From positions 124,001 to 188,000 of the forward strand of contig NZ_UYZZ01000004.1 of assembly GCF_900626095.1 (NCBI RefSeq): a DNA stretch of 64,000 nt, in the 5' to 3' direction. Source of the stretch: Clostridium rectalis (GTDB lineage: Bacteria; Bacillota; Clostridia; Clostridiales; Clostridiaceae). How positions within the stretch are numbered: position 1 is the first letter of the stretch; each line of letters begins with the position of its first letter. The position numbers and the translations under genes were made by a program. This document shows, piece by piece, positions 55,553 through 64,000 of the stretch. The notes below the pieces were generated by a model. It was given only the letters and a program-made list of their open reading frames with translations. It was not told where the DNA came from and did not search any database.

Positions 55553-57997
55553 TCAATGTTTAACGTTTTTAGATATTAATTCCATAAATACTTTAGGTGT
55601 TACTACTTGCACTTTAGAATTTTTATTTAACTTTTCTATAACATTTGAAATATTATTTAAACCATTGCTCCATACATGAACATATACGAATGTATAAGAG
55701 TTAGGATTTTGATTACCTATTTGTCCAGAGGCAACCCTATTATTAATGTTTTTAACTAGTTCATCTTCACTTTCTAAGTTGTTCCATAGTAAATCTCTAC
55801 ATGAAGCTATAGGTTTACTATTAGACCAAAAGATTTCTCCTTTATAGTTATTGTGTTTATGAAAGTCAAGATAAAACAACCCTTGTATATGGGATTTACA
55901 GGTGAATTTGTTCCAAAGTTCTTTGTCATAAAAGGAAGCATCATCTATAATGGTTACATATTTTTGATCTACCTTTTTCATATAATCATTCAATTTGTCA
56001 ATATATAAAATCAGATTATTTTTATTATATTTACTAGGGTACATATATCCGTTTCCTGAAGGAGAAACTATAAAATAGTCTTTTATAGCGTTTTCATAGT
56101 ATAATTTTAAAACAGTAGGAGCTAAATAATATAGTGAAGGACTTAATGACCATCCAAGATTGAAGTTACCTCTATAGTTAGAACCATACCATTTTGGTGA
56201 ACTATAATTAGTACCTAAATTCCACTGTTGGTTATCTCCATCTGACATAATAAATGTTACATAATGTACATTTTTTTTGTATGGGCTTGATATAGGCTTT
56301 TGGGATATAGGATTGGATGGAAAGGCACTTAAAACGGTTAAATTATAAGACCAATCTGCAGCTACCATGCTTACACTATGTTTTGATGATGTTTTTACGT
56401 TTATAAATTCATCAGGACCCCATCCTAAACAAACAGAGTTTTTATCCATAGAGGAAAACACTTTATCTCTAAGGGAGGTATTATTAGTATTATTTTCATA
56501 AAATATAAGAGATTTAGTCATAATAGCATAATCTCTTAAAGGGGAATCTTTATCAGGGGATAATTGGACTACTATGGAATGATTCAAATAAGAATCCCAC
56601 AGTTTATTATAGGCCCAATTTTCATCTGTATTTCTACAATCTCCAGTAATATTTATTATTCCATGTTGTCTAATCTTACTTTCTATGTTTTCATTTACCA
56701 CAATAGAGTTATTTAATGAGGCTAGAGAACAAGCATTATTTATAGAAGGATCTTTTAAATATTTATTACTATATAGTACATAACCTTTAATATAATTTTT
56801 ATATATATCTATTAGTTCCCAGGGGCTGGAAATAAATTTATATTTAACATTATAATTATTTTTTAAATCTTTTAGCCATATTTTATAATCTGGATGGGTT
56901 GAATTAATAGTATATATTTGCTTAGAAAAATGATTATTAACTATACCTTGAAGACTAGCTATCATTGTTTTTTCGCTGGAAGTCATATTATCTTGATTAA
57001 TAACATATAAAAAAGTGGGCACAATAGGGTTTTTTATGTAGGTAGAGGAATTATCCTTTGTGGAGGTAGTAGGATAAAAACTATTGCCTTTAAAGGCAAT
57101 AGTTTTTATCCATTGGCTCCATTTAACATCATAGTTATTACCATTTTCTTTTACATATTTATAAAAGTTTTGTAAAAAATCATATCTTTTATTATTATAA
57201 AAAGAATTAACATGTTTTTCATCAAAATTAGCTAATTTAAGTTGCCTTTGTATAATTTCATCGGAAGTAGCATCCTTTGCATTTTTCATCATATCGTACA
57301 TGATCATAAAAGTGGTAGTTCTTCCTATACCCTGTTTACAGTGGAAATGATACCAGGTATCTTTAGGGTTATTCTTTACCATATCTACAAAGTAGTCAAC
57401 CATATCATCTGTAGGCAGCTTTGTGTCTGTAACTGGTATACGTACATAGGATAATGAGTTGTTTTTAGTAAGCTGCTCTTCACTTTCAACTTTTTTAGCA
57501 ATAATAGTTTTCTTTGGATCATTATAAAAGCTAATAGGTGAGTTTAATTTAATACTGTTTAATTGCTCTTTTTCATTTTGTAAAACTTCGGATTTACTTA
57601 AACCCATATTAGCGTTATTTTTTGCATTAGCATAGCTTACAGGCAATCCATTAATAAATCCATGAGATTCTTGTCTTAAATCAACTACAGTAATAGGAAG
57701 TGTGGTTTTTATATCTTTTATTACCATAGGAAGATTTTGTTCTGAAAATTGTTTGCTACCAGAAATATTTAATTTGTTTAAACCTTTAAGATTTATATTT
57801 TTATCTTTTTCTAAATTAGATAAATTAGATGTTGTACGAAATTTAGATGGAAGACTTTCATTAGTTTTTGAGTCTAATACAAGGTGCACATCATTATTAT
57901 TTGAGGATAAAATAGTTTTACTAGTTACTAAAAAGGAGCTAAATATGAACAATATAACTAGTAAAATAGATAAATTTAATTTAAACTTTTTTTTCAA
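55553..57997 (-). CDS. Secreted PTP/phytase-like + GxGYxYP fusion protein
   Basis: 814 aa. Signal peptide at residues 1-32 (KKKFKLNLSILLVILFIFSSFLV). The N-terminal half contains the cysteine phosphatase loop His-Cys220-KQGIG-Arg226 in a context (WYHFHCKQGIGRTTTF) like bacterial PTP-type inositol phosphatases (phytases). The C-terminal half (~330-810) is a GxGYxYP domain, with GNGYMYP at 648-654 and MSDGDNQQWNLG, a family proposed to be glycoside hydrolases. A TTG start at 57997 follows AAGGTGATAA. The gene is isolated and faces left. Both active-site signatures look intact. The join of the two domains is unusual. Confidence 0.8.
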   Translation of the reverse strand: MKKKFKLNLSILLVILFIFSSFLVTSKTILSSNNNDVHLVLDSKTNESLPSKFRTTSNLSNLEKDKNINLKGLNKLNISGSKQFSEQNLPMVIKDIKTTLPITVVDLRQESHGFINGLPVSYANAKNNANMGLSKSEVLQNEKEQLNSIKLNSPISFYNDPKKTIIAKKVESEEQLTKNNSLSYVRIPVTDTKLPTDDMVDYFVDMVKNNPKDTWYHFHCKQGIGRTTTFMIMYDMMKNAKDATSDEIIQRQLKLANFDEKHVNSFYNNKRYDFLQNFYKYVKENGNNYDVKWSQWIKTIAFKGNSFYPTTSTKDNSSTYIKNPIVPTFLYVINQDNMTSSEKTMIASLQGIVNNHFSKQIYTINSTHPDYKIWLKDLKNNYNVKYKFISSPWELIDIYKNYIKGYVLYSNKYLKDPSINNACSLASLNNSIVVNENIESKIRQHGIINITGDCRNTDENWAYNKLWDSYLNHSIVVQLSPDKDSPLRDYAIMTKSLIFYENNTNNTSLRDKVFSSMDKNSVCLGWGPDEFINVKTSSKHSVSMVAADWSYNLTVLSAFPSNPISQKPISSPYKKNVHYVTFIMSDGDNQQWNLGTNYSSPKWYGSNYRGNFNLGWSLSPSLYYLAPTVLKLYYENAIKDYFIVSPSGNGYMYPSKYNKNNLILYIDKLNDYMKKVDQKYVTIIDDASFYDKELWNKFTCKSHIQGLFYLDFHKHNNYKGEIFWSNSKPIASCRDLLWNNLESEDELVKNINNRVASGQIGNQNPNSYTFVYVHVWSNGLNNISNVIEKLNKNSKVQVVTPKVFMELISKNVKH

Positions 57998-58491
57998 TAA
58001 TTATCACCTTACTTATATTAAATTTATTTATATTAATTTAAATATTGCTTAGTACAACAATAGAATATGCTATTTTATTAAGGAGTATACAGGTTATAAA
58101 TGGATGTTTATAAGAATGGTTTCAAATAGTTGAAATAGGCAGTATGATTTATATATGAATTTTATAATGGATTTTTCTAAAAATTTATTAGTATTTAAAA
58201 TCTCTATGTTATTAAATGAAAATCAAAAATTATGTATTTTTAAGTAGAGTTACTATATAATTAGGTTAAATTTTAATTATGTTTACAAAACCCAATGCAT
58301 ATTCTATATATTTTTAAAAAAACTATAAATTAGTTTGGATTAAGGTTTTATAATTTTAAATAAAAAAGAAATAGATAATATTTATAGGCGTTATTACAGA
58401 TTTATTTAGGTTTGATTATAGGATATATTGTAATAAATAATAAGTAATGTAAAATTAATATATATATATAAATTTAAAGGTTGTGGTGAAT
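57998..58491. other. AT-rich divergent intergenic region
   Basis: About 490 bp between the secreted phosphatase (minus) and the Bce-type regulator (plus). No gene, hairpin with T-run or clear consensus promoter was found; short TATAAT-like stretches occur on both strands. Confidence 0.4.
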
Positions 58492-59178
58492 TTGTACAGT
58501 ATTTTGATTATAGAAGATGATAAAAAATTGGCTAAACTTATAGAAAACCATTTAAGCAGATATGGCTATAGGACTTTTTTAATCAAGGATTTTTCAAAAA
58601 TAAAAGATGAAGTTTTGAAGTGTAAGCCAGATTTAATTTTAATGGATATAAATCTTCCTTTTTTTGATGGATTTTATTGGTGCAGTGATATAAGAAATTA
58701 TTCTAAAGTTCCAATAATATTTATATCAGCTAGGGATTCAGATATGGATCAGGTTATGGCCATAGATAATGGTGGAGATGATTTTATAACGAAACCTTTT
58801 TCTTATTACGTATTACTTGCAAAAATAAAGAGTGTATTAAGAAGAGTATACGGAAGTTATGCTAAAAGTGATAGTGATTTTTTAAAGGTTTCAGGCTTAA
58901 CGCTATATACAAGTAATAATTTATTGGAATTTAAGGGTAAAAAAATAGAGCTTAGTAAAAATGAATTTTCTCTTTTACTATATCTTTTAAAGAATATAAA
59001 TAAGATTGTTTCAAGAGATACTTTACTTGAGATACTTTGGAATGATACTGATTTTATAGATGACAATACTCTTTCTGTTAATGTTACAAGGCTTAGAAAG
59101 AGGTTAGAAGAAGTGGGAATTACTAATGCAATAGAAACAAAGCGTGGTCAAGGATATATGTTAATTAACAATTGGTAG
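58492..59178 (+). CDS. Bce-type response regulator
   Basis: 228 aa from TTG 58492 (MYSILIIEDD...), chosen because this matches the usual start of the family; GTG 58483 or 58486 are also in frame. Receiver domain with phospho-acceptor in LILMDINLPFFDG and Lys in FITKPFSYY; winged helix with DNTLSVNVTRLRKRLEE and TKRGQGYML at the end. Partner of the following kinase; controls the ABC genes at 60369-63120 in analogy to BceRS-BceAB. Confidence 0.93.
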   Translation: MYSILIIEDDKKLAKLIENHLSRYGYRTFLIKDFSKIKDEVLKCKPDLILMDINLPFFDGFYWCSDIRNYSKVPIIFISARDSDMDQVMAIDNGGDDFITKPFSYYVLLAKIKSVLRRVYGSYAKSDSDFLKVSGLTLYTSNNLLEFKGKKIELSKNEFSLLLYLLKNINKIVSRDTLLEILWNDTDFIDDNTLSVNVTRLRKRLEEVGITNAIETKRGQGYMLINNW

Positions 59179-59199
59179 AGTAAAGAGTGGGTGAATAAA

Positions 59200-60249
59200 A
59201 TGAAATTTTTAGATTTTTTAAAAGATAGAGTAGGTTATATAATAATTTATTTTATTAGTATATCCTTGGTTATTTTAATAATGCATTTGACACTATTTAT
59301 TAAAATAATAGATTTTCCCATAATTAATATATTATATGCATACCTAGTTTCTATAATTATATTTACCATATTTTTAATCTATGATTATTCAAAGGTAAAG
59401 TTATTTTATCAGGATATTTTTAGGACAACAAATTCTAAAAATGTTATTGAAGATATTATAAATATAAGTGCGCCTAAAACTTTAGAGGGAAAGTATTTTG
59501 TAAAATTACTAAAAGAAATATATAGGTGCCATGAAAGTAAAATTTATAGATATGAGGAAATCCAAAAGAATTACTCAAACTTCATAAATCAGTGGGTACA
59601 TCAAATGAAAACTCCTGTATCAGTAATTAATCTAATACTTCAAGAAGAGAATACATACGAGTTTAAAGAAGTTTTTGATAGTATTTATGAAGAGAATGAA
59701 AAAATATCTCAGGGGCTTAATATAATGCTTTATAATGCTAGAATAAATGAGTTTAACCATGATTTTAATGTGGTAGATACAGATATACTGTATATTTTAA
59801 GAAAGTCAATAAATAATTTTAGAAAATTACTTATTATATATGAGATTTATCCAGAAATAAAAGGGAAAAGCACAATTGTTCAAACTGATAAAAAATGGAT
59901 TTATTTTGTAATAAATCAAATAATAATTAATGCAATAAAATACACAGCTATAAAAGAAATAGATAAAAAAACAATAAGTTTAAAGATTAAAGAGGATTTA
60001 TTAAAAATAACTGTAAGTATAAAGGATAATGGTATTGGTATACCTAAAGAGGATTTAGGTAGAGTATTTAATGCTTTTTTTACAGGGAAGAATGGTAGAA
60101 AAACTGCTGAATCTACTGGTATGGGAATGTATTTAGCAAAACGTATATGTACAGAGCTAGGTAATGAATTATATGTAGAGTCAGAGGAGGGAAAAGGAAC
60201 AGTATTTTATATAGTTTTCTATAAAGGTAAAAACATATTTAAAATATAA
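59200..60249 (+). CDS. Bce-type intramembrane-sensing histidine kinase
   Basis: 349 aa. Two adjacent membrane helices (~12-32 and ~40-60) with a very short external loop, typical of kinases that sense through their ABC transporter. His134 is in WVHQMKTPVSVI; N box INQIIINAIKYT; G boxes DNGIGIPKEDLGRVF and STGMGMYLAKRIC. ATG 59200 follows GAGTGGGTG; the in-frame GTG 59191 overlaps it. A terminator separates it from the transporter genes. Confidence 0.92.
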   Translation: MKFLDFLKDRVGYIIIYFISISLVILIMHLTLFIKIIDFPIINILYAYLVSIIIFTIFLIYDYSKVKLFYQDIFRTTNSKNVIEDIINISAPKTLEGKYFVKLLKEIYRCHESKIYRYEEIQKNYSNFINQWVHQMKTPVSVINLILQEENTYEFKEVFDSIYEENEKISQGLNIMLYNARINEFNHDFNVVDTDILYILRKSINNFRKLLIIYEIYPEIKGKSTIVQTDKKWIYFVINQIIINAIKYTAIKEIDKKTISLKIKEDLLKITVSIKDNGIGIPKEDLGRVFNAFFTGKNGRKTAESTGMGMYLAKRICTELGNELYVESEEGKGTVFYIVFYKGKNIFKI

Positions 60250-60284
60250 TCTTTCAAATTTGTAATGTTTAAACCTGAAATGAA

Positions 60285-60319
60285 AGAGAAATCAATACAA
60301 AGATTTCTCTATTTTTTTT
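60285..60319 (+). terminator. Terminator between Bce kinase and transporter genes
   Basis: Perfect 9-bp stem AGAGAAATC / GATTTCTCT (60285-60293, 60302-60310), then ATTTTTTTT. Confidence 0.88.
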
Positions 60320-60368
60320 ATAATGAATTTATAGTTAAAAATAATATAGCATACAGGAGGTTTTTGTT

Positions 60369-61139
60369 TTGTCAATATTAAAATGTGAAAATATATCCAA
60401 AATATATGGCGGGAAAAAAGGCGGAATGAAATTTAAGGCTTTAGATAAATTTAGTATAGAAATAAAAAAGGGGGAATTTGTTGGAGTAATGGGTCCCTCT
60501 GGTAGTGGTAAAACTACGTTATTAAATATAATGGCTACTATAGATACACCTACATCAGGAGAACTTTTTATAAATGGCACAAACCCTACAAAATTAAATG
60601 AGAAGGAGATTGCTCTTTTTAGAAGAAAGGAATTAGGATTTATATTCCAAGATTTTAATCTTTTAGATTCTTTGTCAATTAAGGAAAATATAATACTACC
60701 ACTTGTGCTTGAAAGATTCAATATAAGGAGAATAGAAAAAAGACTAGATGATATTGGAAATCTCTTAAGTATTAATGATATTTTAAATAAAAAACCTTAT
60801 GAGATTTCAGGAGGACAGCAGCAAAGAGCGGCCTGTGCAAGAGCACTTATACATAATCCTTCTATAATACTTGCAGATGAACCCACAGGAAATCTTGATT
60901 CTAAAGCATCACAAGATGTTATGGAAACTTTAACAAATTTAAATGAGAAAAAAGGGGCTACTATAATGATGGTAACTCATGATCCTTTTTCTGCAAGCTT
61001 TTGTAAAAGAATAGTTATGATTAAGGATGGGAAATATTTTTTGGAAATTGTAAATGGAGGAAATAGGCAAGTATTTTTTAAAGAAATAATGGATTCTCTT
61101 TCACTATTAGGAAGTAGAAGAAACAATTATACGTTATAG
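60369..61139 (+). CDS. BceA-like ABC ATPase (peptide-antibiotic detoxification)
   Basis: 256 aa MacB/BceA-type ATPase: Walker A GPSGSGKTT, Q-loop FQDFNLLD, signature ISGGQQQRAACARAL, Walker B ILADEPTGNLD and His switch VTHDP. TTG start 60369 is 8 nt after AGGAGG. Followed after 10 bp by the permease. A matching C-terminal fragment survives in the island at 33572-33643. Confidence 0.95.
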   Translation: MSILKCENISKIYGGKKGGMKFKALDKFSIEIKKGEFVGVMGPSGSGKTTLLNIMATIDTPTSGELFINGTNPTKLNEKEIALFRRKELGFIFQDFNLLDSLSIKENIILPLVLERFNIRRIEKRLDDIGNLLSINDILNKKPYEISGGQQQRAACARALIHNPSIILADEPTGNLDSKASQDVMETLTNLNEKKGATIMMVTHDPFSASFCKRIVMIKDGKYFLEIVNGGNRQVFFKEIMDSLSLLGSRRNNYTL

Positions 61140-61149
61140 GAGGATTAAA

Positions 61150-63120
61150 ATGACAATTAATAATATAGCTATTAAAAATATTAAAGGTAACTTAAATAAA
61201 TACGCAATGTATTATTTAAGTAATGTAATTGTAGTAACTATATTTTTTATATTTGCAAATTTTATTTACAATCCCGCTTTAAGCGGCAAAAGTATTAGTG
61301 ATAAAACTATAGGTGACGCTGCTAGTAAATTGATGTATTTATGTGAATTTGTAATAATAATTTTTACCTTTATATTTTCAAATTACTCTATAACTAGTTT
61401 TTTAAAATCTAGAGAAAAAGAGTTTGGACTTTTATCAATGTTTGGTTTAACTAAAGGACAAATAAGAAGATATGTTATGTTTGAGAATATAATAATTTCC
61501 ATTGGATCTATAATAACGGGGCTATTCTTTGGTGTTTTATTTTCAAAGCTGTTTTTTATTGCTGTTTCTGTTATTTTAGATTTTAATACGGAAATTCCTT
61601 TTTCAATATCGTTTAAGGCTATAAAAATAACTATAGTTAGCTTTTTATTACTTCTTAATTTTATAAGTTTTATTACTGGTTTTAAAATTAAAAATAATAA
61701 TATTGCAGAATTATTAAAAGGGGAAAGAATACCTAAAACAACTCCAAAGTTTTCTAAGTTTAAAGCTATACTTGGAGTAGTGCTTATAATTTTAGGATAT
61801 ATTGTGGGGGTATTTTCAGGAACAGCAATTATAGTCACAATGATACCTATACTTATTGTTGTAATAATAGGAACTAAACTTTTATTTTCTCAATTTAGTG
61901 TGTTTTTTACAGATAAGCTGAAAAATAATAAACAGGTTTATTATAAAGGGATAAATATGATTACATTATCTCAAATTATTTATAAGTTAAAAGATAATGC
62001 AAAGGTACTATTTATAACTTCAATACTTAGTGGTATTACTCTTGCATCAGCTATTTCTGTTTATTCTTTACAAAAGGTAACTTTATCTACTCTTGAGGAA
62101 AACTGTCCACAGGATATTGGTATTATAGAGGAAGATATAAATTCTCATAAAGTTTTGCCAAATGGAAAAGTTGAAGAAATATTAGAAAAACACAATTTTG
62201 AAATATTATATAAAAATAAAATAGAATTATTAAAAGGGAAAAATAATGATAAAGTGATTGAAAGTAAAAATAGTGGGTATGGAATAAAGGTTAATAAAAC
62301 TGATTTTAATATAATATCTCAGGATAGTTATAATGAACTTGCAAAAGAATATAATAGAAAACCTCTAGAATTAAATAATAAAGAGGCAGTAATATACACT
62401 TATGATTTAACGGGTGGTACAATTAGTATGAAAACAGAAATGCCCTTTGAAAACCAAAAACAGTTAAATATAAATATTGATGGGTTAGTAAATAGTTTTA
62501 GTATAATAGATAATTTAAAAGGCGGAATTATAAATGCGGACAATAAAAATACAAATACTGTGATTGTAAGTAATATTGATTTTCAAAAACTTTTAAGTAG
62601 CACCTCAAATAAAAGTAAGTCTGTTTATTATGGATATAACATTAAGCACAATTTAAAATCCTATAATGCAGTAACAGAAATACAAAGGCAGGTTACTAAA
62701 GGTAAAGAAATGTTTTTTACAGAAAGAGTAACTAGTGCAGCAGGATTAATAAGAGTTTTATCTGTACTTTTATTTATAGGAACTTTTGTTGCAATAATAT
62801 TTTTTATTGCAACTGGGAGCATATTATATTTTAAAATGTTTAATGAGATACAAAAAGATAAACAGGAATTTATAGGTCTTAGAAAGATAGGTGTTACACA
62901 AGGAGAAATTAAAAGTATAGTTAGCTTTCAGAGTTTTACAATGTTTTTCCTACCACTTTTAGTGGCAACTTTACATGCTGTATTTGCAGTGAAATCTGTG
63001 GGACTTTTATATATGAAGTATTTTATATTTATTGCAGGTATATATTTAATTTTACAAATAATATATTACTTATTTGCTAAATGGATGTATATGAAACAAA
63101 TTAATAGTTGGAATATTTAA
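61150..63120 (+). CDS. BceB-like ABC permease
   Basis: 656 aa. Ten predicted helices in the BceB layout: FtsX-like helices in the first ~300 residues (YSITSFLKSREKEFGLLSMFGLTKGQIRRY), a large extracytoplasmic loop (~315-530), then helices VLLFIGTFVAIIFFIATGS and two more at the end. AGGAGGA ribosome site. With the ATPase it should free the cell-wall lipid cycle from bound peptide antibiotics and signal to the kinase. Confidence 0.93.
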   Translation: MTINNIAIKNIKGNLNKYAMYYLSNVIVVTIFFIFANFIYNPALSGKSISDKTIGDAASKLMYLCEFVIIIFTFIFSNYSITSFLKSREKEFGLLSMFGLTKGQIRRYVMFENIIISIGSIITGLFFGVLFSKLFFIAVSVILDFNTEIPFSISFKAIKITIVSFLLLLNFISFITGFKIKNNNIAELLKGERIPKTTPKFSKFKAILGVVLIILGYIVGVFSGTAIIVTMIPILIVVIIGTKLLFSQFSVFFTDKLKNNKQVYYKGINMITLSQIIYKLKDNAKVLFITSILSGITLASAISVYSLQKVTLSTLEENCPQDIGIIEEDINSHKVLPNGKVEEILEKHNFEILYKNKIELLKGKNNDKVIESKNSGYGIKVNKTDFNIISQDSYNELAKEYNRKPLELNNKEAVIYTYDLTGGTISMKTEMPFENQKQLNINIDGLVNSFSIIDNLKGGIINADNKNTNTVIVSNIDFQKLLSSTSNKSKSVYYGYNIKHNLKSYNAVTEIQRQVTKGKEMFFTERVTSAAGLIRVLSVLLFIGTFVAIIFFIATGSILYFKMFNEIQKDKQEFIGLRKIGVTQGEIKSIVSFQSFTMFFLPLLVATLHAVFAVKSVGLLYMKYFIFIAGIYLILQIIYYLFAKWMYMKQINSWNI

Positions 63121-63134
63121 TTTTACTGTATATA

Positions 63135-63173
63135 AAAAGGACTCTATGCACATATTGTGTATAGAGTCTTTAA
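63135..63173. terminator. Bidirectional terminator after Bce module
   Basis: GGACTCTATGCACA pairs with TGTGTATAGAGTCTT (A-rich on the left, T-rich on the right), placed between convergent genes. Confidence 0.75.
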
Positions 63174-63270
63174 ATTTTGTGGATTAATTACATATAATTT
63201 TTAATATTAGCGTTAACCATTTATGTTATTTTATTGTAAATATAATACTAAGATATAATTTGTATTTATA

Positions 63271-64000
63271 CTAAAGAAAATAAGATTTATTATCTAATTG
63301 ATTTATATGGTTTTTAAAATAAAGATTTTTCACCGTTTTATGAAGCTTTTCTAACTTAGTATAATGACAAGTATCATTAAAATTACAGTTATTACAATGG
63401 AAACAATTTAAGTCACCAAACCAACTGAAAATCTCATCTGGTTTTCCTAATTGTTCTATAACGGACTCTAGTGTTTCTATATCATAAAATATGTTTAGAT
63501 ATTCTTTAGTTCTTTCCTCAGATAGGTTATCTATTTTAGCTCCTATTGAATCTCTAATACATTTATAATAGGTATTAAGAGCAGTACCAATGCTTGGCCC
63601 CATTTCATTTATAAATCTATTCATTGCAGTATGGGATTTTTCTAAGTTTCCCATTTTATAATATGCAGCAGATATAAATAAATCTGTTCTCAGATTGTGC
63701 CATGAAAACATGTCTGTAAAAGGTAGATTTAAAAAGGAAGTCAAAGAGTCATTATTATTGTAGTTGAATTTTTCTATATAATCAATCACTAGTTGTAACT
63801 CTTCAAAGGATGCAGAATTTAAATTTTTCAATATTTTTTTTATGTTAGCTCTATTAGTTAATGTTTCAAAATCAATTTCTTCGGTGGTTATAACTTCACT
63901 CATAGTAGGAATAATTATTTGGAAACTTGGAAATCCCATAAAGGATACGTCTCTTAATAAAAGATCATAATCCATGGTTTTCAATATATCTATAGTATAC
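63271..64000 (-). CDS. YcaO-like protein, C-terminal part (continues off right edge)
   Basis: The minus-strand frame is open to the window edge. A TTG at 63984 and ATG at 63975 are present, but the visible protein starts in what looks like the middle of a domain: RDVSFMGFPSFQIIIPTMSEV resembles the end of the YcaO core (a strand, then Pro-x-x-Ser/Glu). The following ~150 residues are helical, TPR-like (AAYYKMGNLEKSHTAMNRFINE). A Cys/His cluster CFHCNNCNFNDTCHY stands near the C-terminus, possibly a metal site. There is no Pro-rich C-terminus of the azoline-forming type. YcaO enzymes activate peptide backbone amides with ATP. Identification is moderate because the ATP site is outside the window. 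Confidence 0.55.
   Translation of the reverse strand, partial: YTIDILKTMDYDLLLRDVSFMGFPSFQIIIPTMSEVITTEEIDFETLTNRANIKKILKNLNSASFEELQLVIDYIEKFNYNNNDSLTSFLNLPFTDMFSWHNLRTDLFISAAYYKMGNLEKSHTAMNRFINEMGPSIGTALNTYYKCIRDSIGAKIDNLSEERTKEYLNIFYDIETLESVIEQLGKPDEIFSWFGDLNCFHCNNCNFNDTCHYTKLEKLHKTVKNLYFKNHINQLDNKSYFL

Overview
The window is very AT-rich, with short intergenic gaps, strong GGAGG-type ribosome sites and frequent TTG/GTG starts. It carries a spore photoproduct lyase gene and a cggR-gap-pgk-tpiA-gpmI-eno glycolytic operon. Together these indicate a spore-forming Clostridium. The C. botulinum group I / C. sporogenes lineage is my best guess from gene content and style, but it is an inference and nothing in the window names the species.

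Positions 1-30528 are core chromosome, almost all on the + strand. In order: the end of a VanW-family wall protein; a MoxR / DUF58 / transglutaminase operon; a cell-wall amidase; a HAD phosphatase; splB; trmL; a DegV protein; a nucleoside-type ABC importer (binding lipoprotein, ATPase, two permeases) with an attenuator after the lipoprotein; rpoN; the glycolytic operon behind a consensus promoter and a well-spaced CggR operator; secG; hppA; rnr; a small membrane protein; smpB and the tmRNA gene ssrA.

Positions 30471-45819 are a 15.3-kb genomic island inserted at the 3' end of ssrA. It is bounded by a perfect 58-bp direct repeat of that 3' end. Its left part is decayed: two IS3-family remnants, a broken Bce-type regulator/sensor/transporter locus, and a frameshifted small ORF. 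Its right part is a type I restriction-modification locus (hsdR, hsdM, hsdS), a 77-aa/178-aa pair whose second member looks HEPN-like, a tyrosine recombinase, and a second silent hsdS half. The two hsdS copies are framed by 36-bp and 95-bp direct repeats, so target specificity can probably be exchanged. The far right end holds the wreck of a radical-SAM gene and an ArsR-like gene cut off by the attachment site.

Positions 45820-54007 look like a peptide (RiPP-type) locus. On the minus strand is an MFS exporter. On the plus strand a consensus promoter drives two tiny ORFs (8 and 18 codons) and a strong terminator, followed by a radical SAM/SPASM enzyme and a spermidine-synthase-like enzyme. A response regulator, ABC ATPase, ABC permease and histidine kinase follow. 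Fragments of a paralogous locus lie inside the neighbouring island. This peptide/rSAM/SpeE-like unit is the best candidate for an undescribed system here.

Positions 54029-64000 hold a DUF4363/DUF421 membrane pair, a secreted protein joining a tyrosine-phosphatase/phytase-like half to a GxGYxYP half (minus strand), an intact Bce-type two-component/ABC detoxification module, and at the right edge the C-terminal part of a probable YcaO protein (minus strand).
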